Shown here: positions 44,401-56,383 of the stretch, piece after piece
How the letters are laid out: each line of letters opens with the position of its first letter
Numbering within the stretch: position 1 is the stretch's first letter
Assembly: GCA_018398585.1 (NCBI GenBank)
Contig: JAGTTD010000003.1
Location: 9,742,637 to 9,806,636, forward strand
Direction of reading: 5' to 3'
Length of the DNA: 64,000 bases
Source: Simmondsia chinensis
Lineage: Eukaryota > Streptophyta > Magnoliopsida > Caryophyllales > Simmondsiaceae
The notes under the pieces: generated by a model
Database searches by the model: none
What the model was told of the DNA's origin: nothing
The model's input: the letters and a program-made list of their open reading frames with translations, nothing else
Position numbers and translations under genes: made by a program

Positions 44401-45420
44401 CTAGACTCAACTTGAAATACAATGGATGCATTGGATGCTCCTACTGTTAGGGTTGAGAATGTTTTAAGTACACGAGAGCCTAGGTTTAGTGGGATGATTG
44501 TCAGGGCACTTGACAGGTTCATGACGGGAGCCTTAATGGTTGAACGTGACATTGAATCTGATCTTCTCAACTACAGTGAGGTAGTTAAAGACAAGGATGC
44601 TGACCAATATGTCTTAGCAATAAAATCTGAGATAGGATCTATGTTTTCTAATAAGGTCTAGGATCCTATAGAGGCGCCTGTTGGCATTAAGCCCAATTGG
44701 ACATGAATGGGCCTATAAGAGAAAAAGAGGAGTGGATGGAAAGGTAAAGACTTTCATGAAAAGACTGATTGGTAAGAGTTTTACCTGAAAGGAAGGAACT
44801 CGCTATGATGAGACCTTCTCACCAACCGCCATGCTAAAGTCCATAAGGGTACTCCTATCCATTGCAGCTCATTATGCGATCTAGCAAATGGAAGTCAAAA
44901 CGGTCCTTTTTGACTGGTCGTCTTGAAGAATACATCTATATGGTGCAACCAGACAATTTTATTGGCAAAAATTAGGAGCATATGGTATACAAACTGTGGA
45001 AGTGCGCATATGGACTGAAGCAAGCATCACGGTCATGGAATATTATATTTAATGAAGCAATTAAGTCTTATGGTTTTGAGCATTTGGTTGACGAACCAAG
45101 CATGTACAAACAACGTCAAGAGAAAGTAGTGACTCTCTTCGTATTGTATGCAGACGATATGCTACTCATTGTAAATGATGTAGGGGTGTTATCAGCCATA
45201 AAGATTTGGTGAGCTAGTTCCAGTTGGCTATACGGATTCAGACCTCTAGCCAGATAGAGATGCCAGACATTCGACATCTGGGCATGTCTTTATCCTTCGA
45301 ATAGGTGCCATTAATGGGAGGAATGTCAAGCAGTATTGTATTGCTGACTTTACCATAGAGGCTAAATATGTTATTGCTTCAGAAGCTGCAAAGAGAGCAT
45401 GTAGGTTCAGATAAAGTAGT
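44401..45420 (+). pseudogene. Reverse transcriptase and RNase H traces of copia element
   Basis: 44422-44661 has YSEVVKDKDADQYVLAIKSE and IGSMFSNKV, the region before RT fingers. After stops come LEEYIYMVQPDNFIGKN and then frame 44982-45212 with MVYKLWKCAYGLKQASRSWN, FEHLVDEPSMYKQ and LFVLYADDMLLIVND. YADDM keeps both catalytic Asp residues. Beyond a deletion, 45310-45410 has GAINGRNVKQYCIADF and EAKYVIASEAAK, the RNase H end with its catalytic Glu. The element's RT is thus recognisable but broken at both ends. Confidence 0.88.
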
Positions 45421-45505
45421 TGACTATACTAAGACCTCACTCAGTAGACATTTTGGTTCATACATAGAAGGGATGGGTATAAAGCTTGTAGTAAATTAGA
45501 TTTAG

Positions 45506-45519
45506 GACAAGTGGGAGAT
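45506..45519 (+). promoter_or_regulatory. Polypurine tract of copia element
   Basis: GGACAAGTGGGAGAT directly before the LTR start TGTTAGGAATAG. This is the usual plant copia form. Confidence 0.8.
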
Positions 45520-47654
45520 TGTTAGGAATAGTGTCCTAAATTCTAGATTCATTTTATTAATGTTATTTTATTAAAGAATAAAATTGAGGTTCCAGTTATT
45601 TTCTTGTTAAATTTGTGCAAGCGAGCATTTATACTGCAGGTGATTTTCCTTTAAGTATCGTCCATGAGATGGACAGAGTTCTCAAATTACATTTTACATG
45701 TTTGCCCTAACTGGATAATGAGATTAAGCTACTGATAGACTTGGAACAAATGGCATGGAATGATAATTGAAGAACTCGTGATAAAGTATTAGGTTGGTGT
45801 GTTTAATAAGATTGATACACTGAGTTGGACCATGTGAGGTGCTTGTTTCTAGACTACTATCAGAAATGAGTAAATCATGTTGTACTGTTTGAATGACGAT
45901 TCTAAATCTTGAGAGTATTCTGGACATGTGCAAGGAATGTTAGTTACTTTGCTGCACTATAAGTATGGTCTAGACAAATGACTGAATTCCAATGTACACT
46001 AGATAGCGGCGTAAAGTGTGATAAGGATCAGATATTCAATACGGAATCTACAGTCTCTTATGAGATATAGATGTCCCTTAGTTGATTTGAAAGTATTTGA
46101 ATAGTTCAAAAACTTTGGCTAAAGTATTCCTAGTGTTTTGATGTTTGGAATTTATATTATGAATATGTTAAAATATAAATTAATTATTCAGTGAAGGGTG
46201 AGTCGGCAACTAATGGAGAAGCTCTGAGAATTATAATGGTAGTAGTTATACTTATTCTTTGTCATGAACGTCTAGGTGGAGGGATTGTTGTCATCAATAC
46301 AATCTATTTGTAAAATATCAAATAAATGGTTTATGGCTAGAGTGTAGTAAGATTTATTTAGTGGAATTAAATATCATTAAATGGTAATTACATTATATCA
46401 CGAGATGGTTGATTTAACCTATTTGGAGCAAGATTTAAATTGTCCCTGAGGTCCTTGTGCTACCCTTTGTATTTATTGCCATCGAAAAAATATTAAATAA
46501 TTCATGATATGAATTATTTATTCATGAGATGAGTAAATTTAATTTTGCCAAACATTATTAATAAGATGAGTAAAAATTTGAAATTAAAAAATAAAATAAT
46601 TTTGGAAAATTAAAATTCATAAGATCAATTTTTTACATGTAGAAAACAAAGGGGAAAAAAAGCAAGACAAAAATCACACAGGGGAGAGCGATCTGTGCGT
46701 ACGAAAACAGATGAATCACTTGCTGGCTTGCCCCTGTGGTGATCTGCAGCAACGTGCACAGGCTAATCATGGCTCGCCATGTGGCACACGGTGGATTTAA
46801 ATAAAAGGCACTTTTTGACCTGGGGGTGAAGCGCAGCGTTTTTGGCTAAGTTATGTATTAAAGCACTGCATTTTGTTTTGTAACGGGTGAATCCCACATC
46901 GAAAAATTTGTTATCTTTCGCTTCGGTATACTACTATAAATAGAGGCACCTATTTCAAAGGTCAGGCATTCAATTTCAAAGTTAAAATTAAAGGTTTCTA
47001 AAAGTGTTGACTTTCGGAGACCTAGTGTGAGAAAAAAATTTATTTTGAAATTTTTCTTTCCTCAAGCTCAATATTTTTAGAGCCCACCCTTTTGGAAATT
47101 CGAGGTCATTGCGTAGAAGACCATTGGGTCTTGGCTTTCTTAGCATCTTGGAGTTCTTATTATTTTGGTTTTCTTATATTGGAGCAATTCCGAGTATGTT
47201 CTTCTTTCCTCCTCTTTTAGTTTTCGTTTTTCAATTTATTTAGAGTTTTTCTTAGTATGCCTGTTTAAGTTCTTATTATTGTTATGAATGTATTAGAGTC
47301 AAGGCTTGTGGATTTAAATTAAGAATTTAAATCTGTAGATATAAAATTATGTATTTTAAATCAACTATACATTTAAAATTAAGAATTTTAAACCCTTCTA
47401 TTACATTAACTTAATTAAAATAGGATGGAGTTTTGAAATCCATCCCAACTACTGGTATCAGAGAACCTATTCCTGGGAACTCTCGCGTGTGAGGTGTCAT
47501 GAAGCGCGACTCTCCGACCTGGGGCTTAGATAGTGAGAAGAGTTTCCTACGCTCTGATAGGTGCACTTTATTGTGATCACAGTTGGAGAATTGTGAACCC
47601 AACAATGAGCATCGTAGTTAGATTAATTAATAACTATATTAGTTATTCCCAACA
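45520..47654 (+). repeat. Right LTR of copia element
   Basis: 2135 bp from TGTTAGG to CCCAACA. It holds a TATA box (46934) and an internal stretch ACTGGTATCAGAG at about 47450 that equals the tRNA-iMet primer site, followed by roughly 200 bp of leader-like sequence shared with the left LTR. The LTR thus appears to have absorbed an older primer site and leader. Confidence 0.85.
46934..46945 (+). promoter_or_regulatory. TATA box of copia LTR
   Basis: TATAAATAGAGG, placed alike in related LTRs (CTACAAATAGAGG at 40780, decayed). Probable core promoter. Confidence 0.65.
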
Positions 47655-49079
47655 GGAATTGCCTGGCAATGTCATCCCAATAGTAGATGGAATTAGGTGG
47701 TAGGCCGATGTACTATTGAAAGGAAGTCCCTGTTAAGGAACTAGGGAACAACCTGAGTTTGAGATGTTGATTGTCAGCCGCTTCCCTGCATTGGCAATTA
47801 AACTTTTCCAAATGCTCGAAGGCAAATACACTTCCTTCCCTGAGAAAAGGGTAAATTTAGGGATCCTGTATTCTCAAGAAAAAGGGTAATCCTTGTCAAT
47901 ATAGTCAGGGTATAGTTTACTGTACAAGAGTCCATTGACCCTTGTGTGGTAAGGCCCATACATCTGCTTGATAAGGGAAGCCAATTGGTCCCAGAGGGGT
48001 AGATTAGGCACATGGTTATGCGCTTGTCATTGCTCACCTAGTGGCTAAGGATCTCAAGTGGGATCTGCGGTGTGGGAATGGTTGTTGCCCTATACCTAGG
48101 GTAACCCCCTTGATCATGTTGTTAGCAATGCGTTTGATTGGCCACAAAGAATGTTGCAGACCCGGGGTTATATGGCATGCTTGAGGGCACAACTATATTA
48201 GCAGCTATTGGTGTATCCTTGCATGATTAATCTCTAAGTTTTGATCTTGAGGACGTGGCTGGTTAGCTTTTCCCCTAGTTTCATAGGCATGGAGAGGTCT
48301 AAGAAGAAAGGCCTGGTCCTAGAATTGGAAATTTGTCCTTGCACACCTATTTCGAGGCCTCTAGAGGGCCTCGAGGCAACCTCTCCTACATGAGAAGGGT
48401 ACGAACCGTTATGCCCCCCTGCGTCCAGGACAAGTGACATTAATGTATTGGCATTGAGATCCTCGAAGCCAGAGAAAATTGCTGATTTGAAGGGCCTGCA
48501 ACCCCAAGTGGCACATTGTTAATCCTATGGCTAGGTTCCAAGTGAGTAACACTTGGGTTAGGCATTGTTGGTTTTCCTATTCTCTTAGGACTATGTGATC
48601 AACCGGCAATCGAGAGCTTGAGGGAGCGTCACGTGCATATCCAATTGGGACTAACGGGGGAGGCATTCGCTTCAGTTGCTTGATATCCTCTCTAATAGCT
48701 CGGACTAAACCATTATGAGCCTCAGCCAGCCTAAGAGAGGCTCGACCTCAACTAGTGTTTGCCTTGCCACGTCCTTAGTAATAAGAGAATCAGTGGAAGA
48801 AAAGTTTGAGTTCATCTCAACTAATACTTTATCGGTTTCTCTATGAAGCCTTTTATTCATTAAGGTCCTAACATCATTGATCACAGCTCTCATGGCGGGA
48901 AGCGTTTTCGGGCTAGGCTACTAGAGTGCGTTCTGTTTCAGAACGTTGTTTCTTAAAGGCCTCTTTCTTAGCTTGTTGAACCCTTTGGTCCACGGTTTTT
49001 AAACAACGTTTGAGCATGGCCATGAAACTCTTTCAAGAATAGTCATCAAGCTCAATACGCTCACCTTCTTGGATGTCTT
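47655..49079 (-). pseudogene. gag N-terminal region of Tat element B
   Basis: Aligned by eye to A 8446-9303 from 48157 on. The frame 48705-48893 has MNKRLHRETDKVLVEMNSNF and LVEVEPLLG. Other short minus-strand frames (47798-48037, 48234-48440) have no recognised domain. The join at 49079 to LTR sequence removes the leader, primer site and LTR end: A has CACTA and about 600 bp of leader and LTR at the same place. The left end borders copia LTR. Confidence 0.65.
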
Positions 49080-49871
49080 ATTAAGCAGTGATAGTACTGT
49101 TCAGACCAACAAAATCAAAGTCAAGCCTTGGCTGCCAAAGCCTTAAACTAAAGCCTTAATTCTTAACTTGTTGATTTTGTGAATAGATTAAAAGGAGGAG
49201 TTCATACCTAAAGCTTGAAGCACTACATTACTGAAGAAGCAAGTACAGTAAGATATACGCTACGCTAAGCTAAGTTATGCTACTCCTAGGTAAAAAGCAC
49301 AATTGTGTTGTAAAGAAAACTTAAAGAAGTTCTGTATGAGTGTTGGATAATCTTGGACTACAATATCATCTCTTATTTATAGCAAAAATTAAATAACGGC
49401 CACCCTATTTTCTCGGCATTTTCTTCCCATGTCAGCCCATCAAGCTCCTTGAGCATGTGAATGATCAGTGAACGTGCCCTTTATATATGGTGCTCAAGCA
49501 TTTTTCTTGAAGCTCATATCTGCTTTTTTAGTTGAAGTCTCTTTTAGATGCCCCTTGTTCTCTTGTTCAAGCTTGGTGCTCACGCATCTAAAAATGTGCT
49601 CCAAGTAACTGTCTTAAGCTTGGAAATCACCTGTCTTGTAGCGTTCTTAGCAGTCCCTTAAGCTTGAGTTCCTTTTAAAATTCAACCATCTCGAGCCTTC
49701 AGTGGTTGATACACTTATTAGGGTGATAAACATCACAAGACACTAGGCTCGAGGTGCCATTATCTCAGTAACTAGTGGTCTGACTTTCCTCAAAGAGTGC
49801 CTTACATGATAGGCTCATGGCACTTTTCCAAAAATGGTGTTGTCCCAGCTCTTGAATTTGGGGTGTAAATA
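49080..49871 (-). repeat. 5' LTR of Tat element B, truncated inside
   Basis: Matches A 14600-15334 and the 3' LTR parts at 19235-19609 and 22828-23074. It contains a TATA box on the minus strand at 49372-49382. The outer end GGGTGTAAATA is at 49871. The inner roughly 590 bp are deleted. Confidence 0.83.
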
Positions 49872-50714
49872 GCTAGGACCCCAAGTGTCACAGCCTTTGA
49901 TGTAGTAGCGGCATGGTACTTCTCGTATGACACTAGCATTACCTTTAGTACCTCAGGGGCCTCATTAAGGTGTTCCACAACTGCATCTAAAACTATAGGT
50001 TCCTATAATCCTTCACTAGTGATCCTCTTCCAAACTCATCACATTCATTACAACCCTAGATGGACTACTCCACAAGACTTGAAGAATGGCCTTTCATGGT
50101 GGAATTGCTCCCAAAATAGACGAGGTTAATCTAATCCCCCTAATTTTTTCCCCAACCCATAGTTTGACAGTCAATGTAGTGTTCTACTATGGCATCAATA
50201 TAAATTGCTACACGAGCTACAGGTTTCACATATTCAAATTCCAATGTTCCACTTTCTTTAGGTATTCCCTACTTTCCACGGTTCCATACCCCAACTGGCC
50301 ATAGTCACTTTCTTCCCAAGTTTTTCAAACATGTAGATGACTCTCCCTGACAATGTGCACCCAGTTAGCATAATGTTTGTCCTAGCAATTTTGAAAACTT
50401 CGGAGCCATTGGCTTGTAGTTGAACCTTCTAAGTTGGGATGTTGCCTTGATTTCGTGCATGACACGTGGGTGGTTGCCGATAAATGTTTCCCTATGATGA
50501 GTTTACTGGCAAAAATCAAGAGTAGGAGCACCAATTGCTCCTAAGGTTCAGGGAACTAAGGAAGTGGTGGCTTCTATCGGTGATGAAGATGAAGCAACAT
50601 TGCGCCATAAAGTCTTGATCCTTTTCGATGATCTTACTAGCCTTATGATGTCTAGGATAAAGGTGTTGGAAAAAAATTTGAAATATTCCCTAAAATTGGC
50701 TAGAATGGCGCACC
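49872..50714. other. Unassigned sequence beyond Tat B
   Basis: No recognised domain. It has two modest plus-strand frames: 50086-50304 (72 aa, aromatic-rich) and 50564-50764 (66 aa, ending in a Lys-rich part inside copia-LTR-like sequence). Minus-strand frames exist too but are short. Could be host intergenic DNA that received Tat B, or an unknown element. Confidence 0.4.
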
Positions 50715-51962
50715 AAAATAAAATTAAAAATTTTTTAATTCAAAATTTAAGGACCTCTAAATAATATATTTAGAAGAACAAAAGAACATCAAAGCATAAT
50801 AAATATGAAATTAAAAGCATAAATAGAAATGCAAAAATTAAAGGAAATCTTAAAAGAAAAGGAATCATAAATACTTGGATTATAGATTGCAATTGTTGCT
50901 TCGGAGAATCACCAAGACAGCACAGATCTTCTCTGCAATGATTCCTTGACACTCGGAGATTGAGCTCAAAATTATTTACTTAAGGAAAAAATCTCAAAAG
51001 AAATTCTTTCTTTTTAATTATCTGATAAAATAATTTTTTTTCAGAAAATATGGGGATGCTAAACTTAATTTAGAAGAACCTTATTTATAATAGGATTTTG
51101 GATAGAAACAACTTTCAAAAGGCGACGTGGGATTCACAAAGAAAGAAAAGAAAATGCAATTCAAAAGCGCGCCAAAACAATGTCGCAAAGTCCAGATAAT
51201 GCGTGTTTAGCAAATTCATAAAATGAATTATATGTTTAGCAAAATTAATTTATTCATCTTATGAATAAGTAATTCATCACATGTATTCATTTTGAATAAT
51301 TTTCAACTATTGTACTTCTAGAGGCTTGAAGAGGGACCTCATGAACAATTTAATTATAGATCCAAATGAGTCAAATCTAATTATCAACACTTAATAACAT
51401 TGATTATCATTTAGTAATATTTAGTTCTACTAAATAAATATTAATGCACTCTAGAATGAAATATAATTATTCAATTTTCCCAATTAACTTTATTAATAAC
51501 AATTAACCCCTCTATTAAATATCCATGTAAAAAAAAAACTTTAACTACTATTATTATTTTCTCATACCTTTTTCTTTAATTCTTGACTCGCCTATTCGAA
51601 TAATCCACTAATGCAAAAATATAATTTGTATTAATTCTAAATATTAAAAACCTAGAACACTTGTGAATCAACTAAAAGGATATTTGTATCTCGTAAAAGA
51701 TTATAGATTCCATACTGAATGTTTTGTTCCCGCTACACCTAATGCTATCACTCAACTTAGAAAGGATGTCGGCCCACTAATTGAGACCGCACTTTTTAGT
51801 ACATCAAAGTGACACACATCACATACACGATTCCAAGACAATTTCAGGATTTAGAGTTATCGTTTTACTAGCATGAAGTAGTTGTTTATGATAGAAGTTA
51901 AGAAATAAATAATTTAGATGGTCCAATCCTATAGACAACACCAATATACCACTTTTGGATCC
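50715..51962 (-). repeat. Copia-type LTR, minus, U3-truncated
   Basis: Runs parallel to 17135-18764 and 52010-53600. It has an inverse CTCGGAGATTGAGCTC block at 50951, CTTATGAATAAGTAATTCAT at 51258, AGGGACCTCATGAACAATTT at 51333, and ACTTTTGGATCCCTAT at 51949, where it stops. No TATA as clear as in other copies. Probably a solo or truncated LTR adjoining the next one. Confidence 0.75.
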
Positions 51963-52009
51963 CTATGTTGGTAACATATTTGAAACTTTTTTTTTTCTCT
52001 AAACGGCTT

Positions 52010-54256
52010 GGGCGGGCGTGGCGGAAAACCAATTTAAAATTCTTAGTTTTAAATCTAAAATCCTGATTTAATTAAACTATTTAATTAGATCTACATCTTA
52101 CTCTAATAGGTTTATAATATGACAAACAAAACATCGAATAAAACATGTATACACATGTTATGTAGAATAAATAAAATAAAGGAAAAAATTAAACATAATA
52201 TATTTAATTAAACGTACCTGAAACGCGAATCCCAACTCCGACTTTAAGATATGAAATTAGAAGAAGAATTTTTACACCTCAAGGTCTTTTTCAAATGACC
52301 TCTTCTAACACTATGAGTGCGGGCTCCCAAAAATATTTAACCTAAGGAGAATTTTGAAACAAAAATTTTTCCTTAATCTTTCCAAAACATATATTTTTTT
52401 TTTTCCAGAAAAAGTATCTAAACAATAATTAGAAAACTTCTAAAACAATTTTAGGGTTTTTATCGTGGGAGAAAACCAAGTTCCAAAACCGTAAAAACAT
52501 AGTCTATATCGTGCATTACTCATATATATAAAGGAAAAAACAGTGGCTGACATGATTCTGATATCATCAGACACAAAGCATTCTCAACACATATACAAAC
52601 GCTGTCACTGACTTCATCATATAATCAGCGACAATATCCCCTTTTACGCAGGGGCTGAGGTAGGTGCACGCCGTGCCTCCCCTGTTTTGCTATTGCCCTC
52701 AGCGCTAATGCCCGTATATAAAATTCCTTCTTTCATTTTATTTTGTAAATTCCCATGTATATAAAATTCATCTCATGTATATTATTTGGTAAAATTGATT
52801 TATTCATCTTATGAATAAATAATTTATCTCATGAACTATATCTAGAAAAATTAATTTGTTCATCCCAGAAACAAATAAGTCATCTCATGAATTCATTTTA
52901 AATAATTTCAAACGATGCTTAAGTTAAGGCTTGCGAAGGGACCATAGGGACAACATAACTCTAGTTCCAAATGAGTTAAATCTGATTATCATCTCAGGAT
53001 AACAATTGATTACAATTTAGTAAAATTTAATTCCACTAAATAAGTTTCACTAGAATCAAATATATTCACTCAAGAATTTCTAAGATAACTTTTATCACCA
53101 TAATTAATCCCTCTATTCGATCCATGAGCAAAAATAACTTTAACTATTATTATTACTTTTCTCACATATCTTGCCGTAGGTCCCGACTCGCCCTTCTCTA
53201 ACAATTTAATAATACAGTGACAATTTGCATACTAATCCCAAATGTCAAACATATGGAATATATTGGCCAAATATTCTAGAATCTGTTCATATGCTTACGA
53301 ATCAACTAAGGGGACATTTTTATATCGATAGAGACCATAGATTCCATGTAAAACAACTATTCTCGCTATACTTTATGCCGTTACCCAATGAACGTAAAAT
53401 TCAAGTCAATGCACTTTGACTAATCCTTTTAGCACATCAAAGCAACAAACAATCCATACTTGAGTTTAGATTGTTTCCATGATTTAGAGTTATTGCCTTA
53501 CATAATTAATTATTTCTGAAACCAGTTAAAAATAAATAATTTAGGTGATCCTGCTCAGTGTTCCAATCATATAGACAACACCAATGTAATACTTTTGGAT
53601 CCCTATCCACATGACCAAGACAAGCTACCTAAAGTATCATATTATAGCCTTATCATACAAGTTGTCTAAACTCATCACTGACTATGAACATATACTTTGA
53701 CAAGATATCACTTATTTGATTTAGGTCTATCTGTGCCTTAATCACATTCACTACTCAAACTAAACCCGACATATCATCTTCGATTATGTCCATCTAATAA
53801 AATGTTTTAGAAAGCAATCACAAACATGTTTGACTCGTAAAACATAACCGGATTTTAAATTTAATTAAACAATTTTATTTGCTTAATATTTAAAATAGCT
53901 AATTGGGTTTTCCAAGACACCGATTCCAACACCCTATCCACATGACCAAAAAAAGTAATCTAAAATATCATATTATAGTCTTATTAGACAAGTTGTCTAA
54001 ACTTATCATCGACTACGAACATACTTTGATAACATATCACTAATTTGATTTAAGTTTACCTATGGCTCAATCTTATTGCCCAATGAAACTTGGCATTTTA
54101 TCTTTGATTACGTCCATCTCATGGAACGTTTTAGAAAACAATCAGTCTTATATTTGACTTATAAAACATAACTAGATACTAAATAAATAAAATAATTATA
54201 TTTAATTAATATTTAAAATAAAATGATTGGATTTTTTAAGACACCGAATCCAACCA
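52010..54256 (-). repeat. 3' LTR of minus-strand copia element H
   Basis: On the minus strand it begins TGGTTGGATTCGGTGTCTT just after a purine tract and ends near 52010. Its U3 start is present twice: 53932-54256 and 53601-53931 are direct tandem copies of about 325 and 331 bp, each starting (plus strand) CCCTATCCACATGACC. Without the duplication the LTR is about 1.9 kb, equal to the related LTR at 45520 without its extension. Confidence 0.82.
53601..54256 (+). repeat. Tandem duplication of LTR U3 start, 2 x 330 bp
   Basis: Units 53601-53931 and 53932-54256 share most of their sequence (CATATTATAG(C/T)CTTAT, ACAAGTTGTCTAAACT, TTTGATTTAGGT-like stretches and the ACACCGA(T/A)TCCAAC end). Divergence of about 15 percent by eye shows it is not recent. 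Confidence 0.9.
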
Positions 54257-55944
54257 TCTCTCACTTGTCTTAAACCCAATTAGCCTTGGATTGCACAACT
54301 ATCCCCTAGATATCTGTCAACTCATTGGCTATAAATCTTTTCAATACTGATCTCTCACTGTCTCATTCTTTTGCTCACATGCTTTCATCTATAAGGAGCC
54401 TTCTAAGTCAACTAGTTTACTCAACAATTCCTTAGCTGTCAAGTAGCCGACTTCGATAGTGAAGTAAGCAATATAAGACGGCTTCACAATTCACCATCTA
54501 ATGACTCCCACTCTTAGGATAAACATAAATTTTTGATGTCAAATATCTAAAATCCTTTTTAAAACAAGCAACCCATGATAAACTACAAGTTCCTTTCCTA
54601 AAGCCTCACTAAAGGCTAATCCTAAGAACACAGCTGGATTATCGTGGTTCTTTCATTTTGAAATACCTAGATAGACAAATCTCAACAGCTAATAACAATT
54701 CTACACCATTCTTAATTAGTAAAATTCCATTTATATACAACAGTTAGAAAGTCACTACTTTCTTGTCACGTCACTCTTACAGTCATGATTCACTAATCAT
54801 TGATTCAAATCTATATGATTTGATAGGCTTCATCGAATCCGCTACTCAATGAGCAAGATACTTATTTAAATCTACAATTAGACTTCCTCAGTTTGTATAC
54901 CGTATGCTCTTGCTTCTTGGCAACAAACTTGTGTGGTTGTATCAAATACATAACTTTCTCAAGATGACCATTCAAAAAACGTCTTCACTTGCATTTTACA
55001 TATCTCATCACAATGAGATACAATGGATAAGAGCATCCTTTAGGGACTTAAGCATAGAATTTGGCTAGAAGTTCTCATCAAAGACGATCCTTCCTTTAGG
55101 AAAAACCTATTGCCATTAGTCTAGGTTTGCCTTAAAGGTTTCTACATTCGCGTTCATTCCTCTCTAAACTCTTGTAGATCCATTAAGATCCAATCTAATG
55201 GACCTAGCTTTTATTGTGCCAACCCATTAGTGCGAATCAATATTATTAAGAGCTTCATTGCAATATAGAGGATTAGATTCATTATCGTATCCAACCACTA
55301 GGACGACAACATGTATCTGTTAGGTGTCATAACAATCCTCGCACTACATCAGGGCTCTAATGTACTAAGTGCAACATTGACCTTGTTGAGGATATATCTA
55401 ATACACCATCTAAACTATAAGTTGTATCATATTATTGAGATACAATATCTCATATTATGAATTTATCTAACACAAGCTAACTACTAAACGTTCTTAGTTA
55501 TTTCTAAAACCTCTTACATAAAAAACTCTTTTGATATGTAGACGTGACTCATCACATGAATCTCGTCATATTCAATAACACATTATTGATCCTTTCGTTA
55601 ACACTTTAAAGTAAAGAAAAAGAAGAATTCTCCTAAAATCACCACTTCGATCTAATCGAAGTGAACTGATATGATTACATAGTTCCCAATTTTGGTCTTT
55701 AATTCTTTGAGCTTCTCAAAAGATTTAAGACTTTAGTCTTTATAGGTAAATCCATGTAACAACTTATTGAGTAGTTATTCATAAACTTTTATGAAATAGC
55801 TTCCACTTGCTTGAACATTCATCAGTCCAAACAAGTTCTAGTAACTTAGTGGCTCTATTGCCTTTACACTTCAAGGTTCTTTTAGTCACTATATGCTCTA
55901 ACATAATTCGCATATTGGTTATCATTTGAATCCAATATAAGACC
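54257..55944 (-). pseudogene. Decayed copia pol of element H (minus)
   Basis: The PPT AGACAAGTGAGAGA precedes the LTR at 54257-54270. Minus-strand reading near 54890-54960 gives KVMYLIQPHKFVAKKQEHTV and YKL, matching EEIYMVQPEGF...EHMVYKL of copia RT. 54965-55040 gives MLLSIVSHCD and KMQVKTFFEW, and near 55080-55140 VETFKAN and KGRIVFDENF occur (family VETFKARLVAKGF, D.TFSPVA). The frame is full of stops. RNase H (54271-54780) and the part upstream of RT (55200-55944) are not readable. The right side is interrupted by the chromovirus. Confidence 0.75.
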
Positions 55945-56245
55945 TGTTATGTTTGAGGTCCCAACAACTCGACCTTGAATCGCTTGAAAAATGAGATATA
56001 GCAATAGCAAAACCAAACCAACAACGACGAAAACAAAAATACTGAAAATCACTGCAAAATAACAAAAAAAAGTGAAAGTTAAGAATAAAACGCGATATAC
56101 ATGGTTCGGCTCCTAAAAGAGCCTTAGGGCAAATTGTAGATTCATTGTCATTCTTTGCTAATTAATAAAATTTACATGATTGTTTCTCTCATTCCTCTTA
56201 GCTTGATTGGAAGAATTGAACCCTAACCCTTGGGTTCGTAACAAG
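55945..56245 (+). repeat. 5' LTR of chromovirus (left edge uncertain)
   Basis: The last 135 bp match the right LTR; the first 165 bp do not. It ends TTCGTAACA at 56245. The following AGTAGCTATCAAA is not a clear primer site. Either U3 is highly diverged or the left part is other sequence. Confidence 0.6.
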
Positions 56246-56383
56246 TAGCTATCAAATCCATGATTGTTCCACAAAGGCAAGAATATGGCTCCTTAAAAGG
56301 CTCCTGCTGCTGCTTCACATGATTTGTCGGTGGAATGCTTGCCCGAGAAGGTTAAGGATCAAGTTGTTGTAGTCTTTTAGAAA

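Larger units (their letters stand above)
39867..47654 (+). mobile_element. Ty1/copia element inside Tat B
   Basis: Plus-strand element with LTRs 39867-41490 (5' part missing) and 45520-47654. Internal gag, protease, integrase remnant, RT and RNase H remnant lie at 43000-45420, and a PPT directly before the right LTR. The right LTR starts TGTTAGGAATAG and ends TATTCCCAACA, a matching inverted pair. Related LTRs occur at 7486, 17135, 50715 and 52010. No target duplication is visible, and about 2 kb of Tat gag is missing at the junction, so insertion was accompanied or followed by deletion. Confidence 0.88.
19235..49871 (-). mobile_element. Tat-type Ty3/gypsy element B with multiple insertions
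   Basis: Minus-strand order from right to left is 5' LTR (49080-49871), gag (47655-49079), protease (39275-39866), RT (38511-39270 and 36621-37254), RNase H and second archaeal-type RNase H (35566-36620), integrase (25740-27212), antisense plant-mobile-domain gene (23204-25735), PPT (23075-23093) and 3' LTR (19235-23074). Four later insertions are removed to read it: a gypsy deletion derivative (19610-22827), an Athila element (27218-35560), a small DNA element (about 37255-38510) and a copia element (39867-47654). The second RNase H between RNase H and integrase defines Tat. A deletion joins gag leader to mid-LTR at 49079/49080. All frames are broken. Confidence 0.85.
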
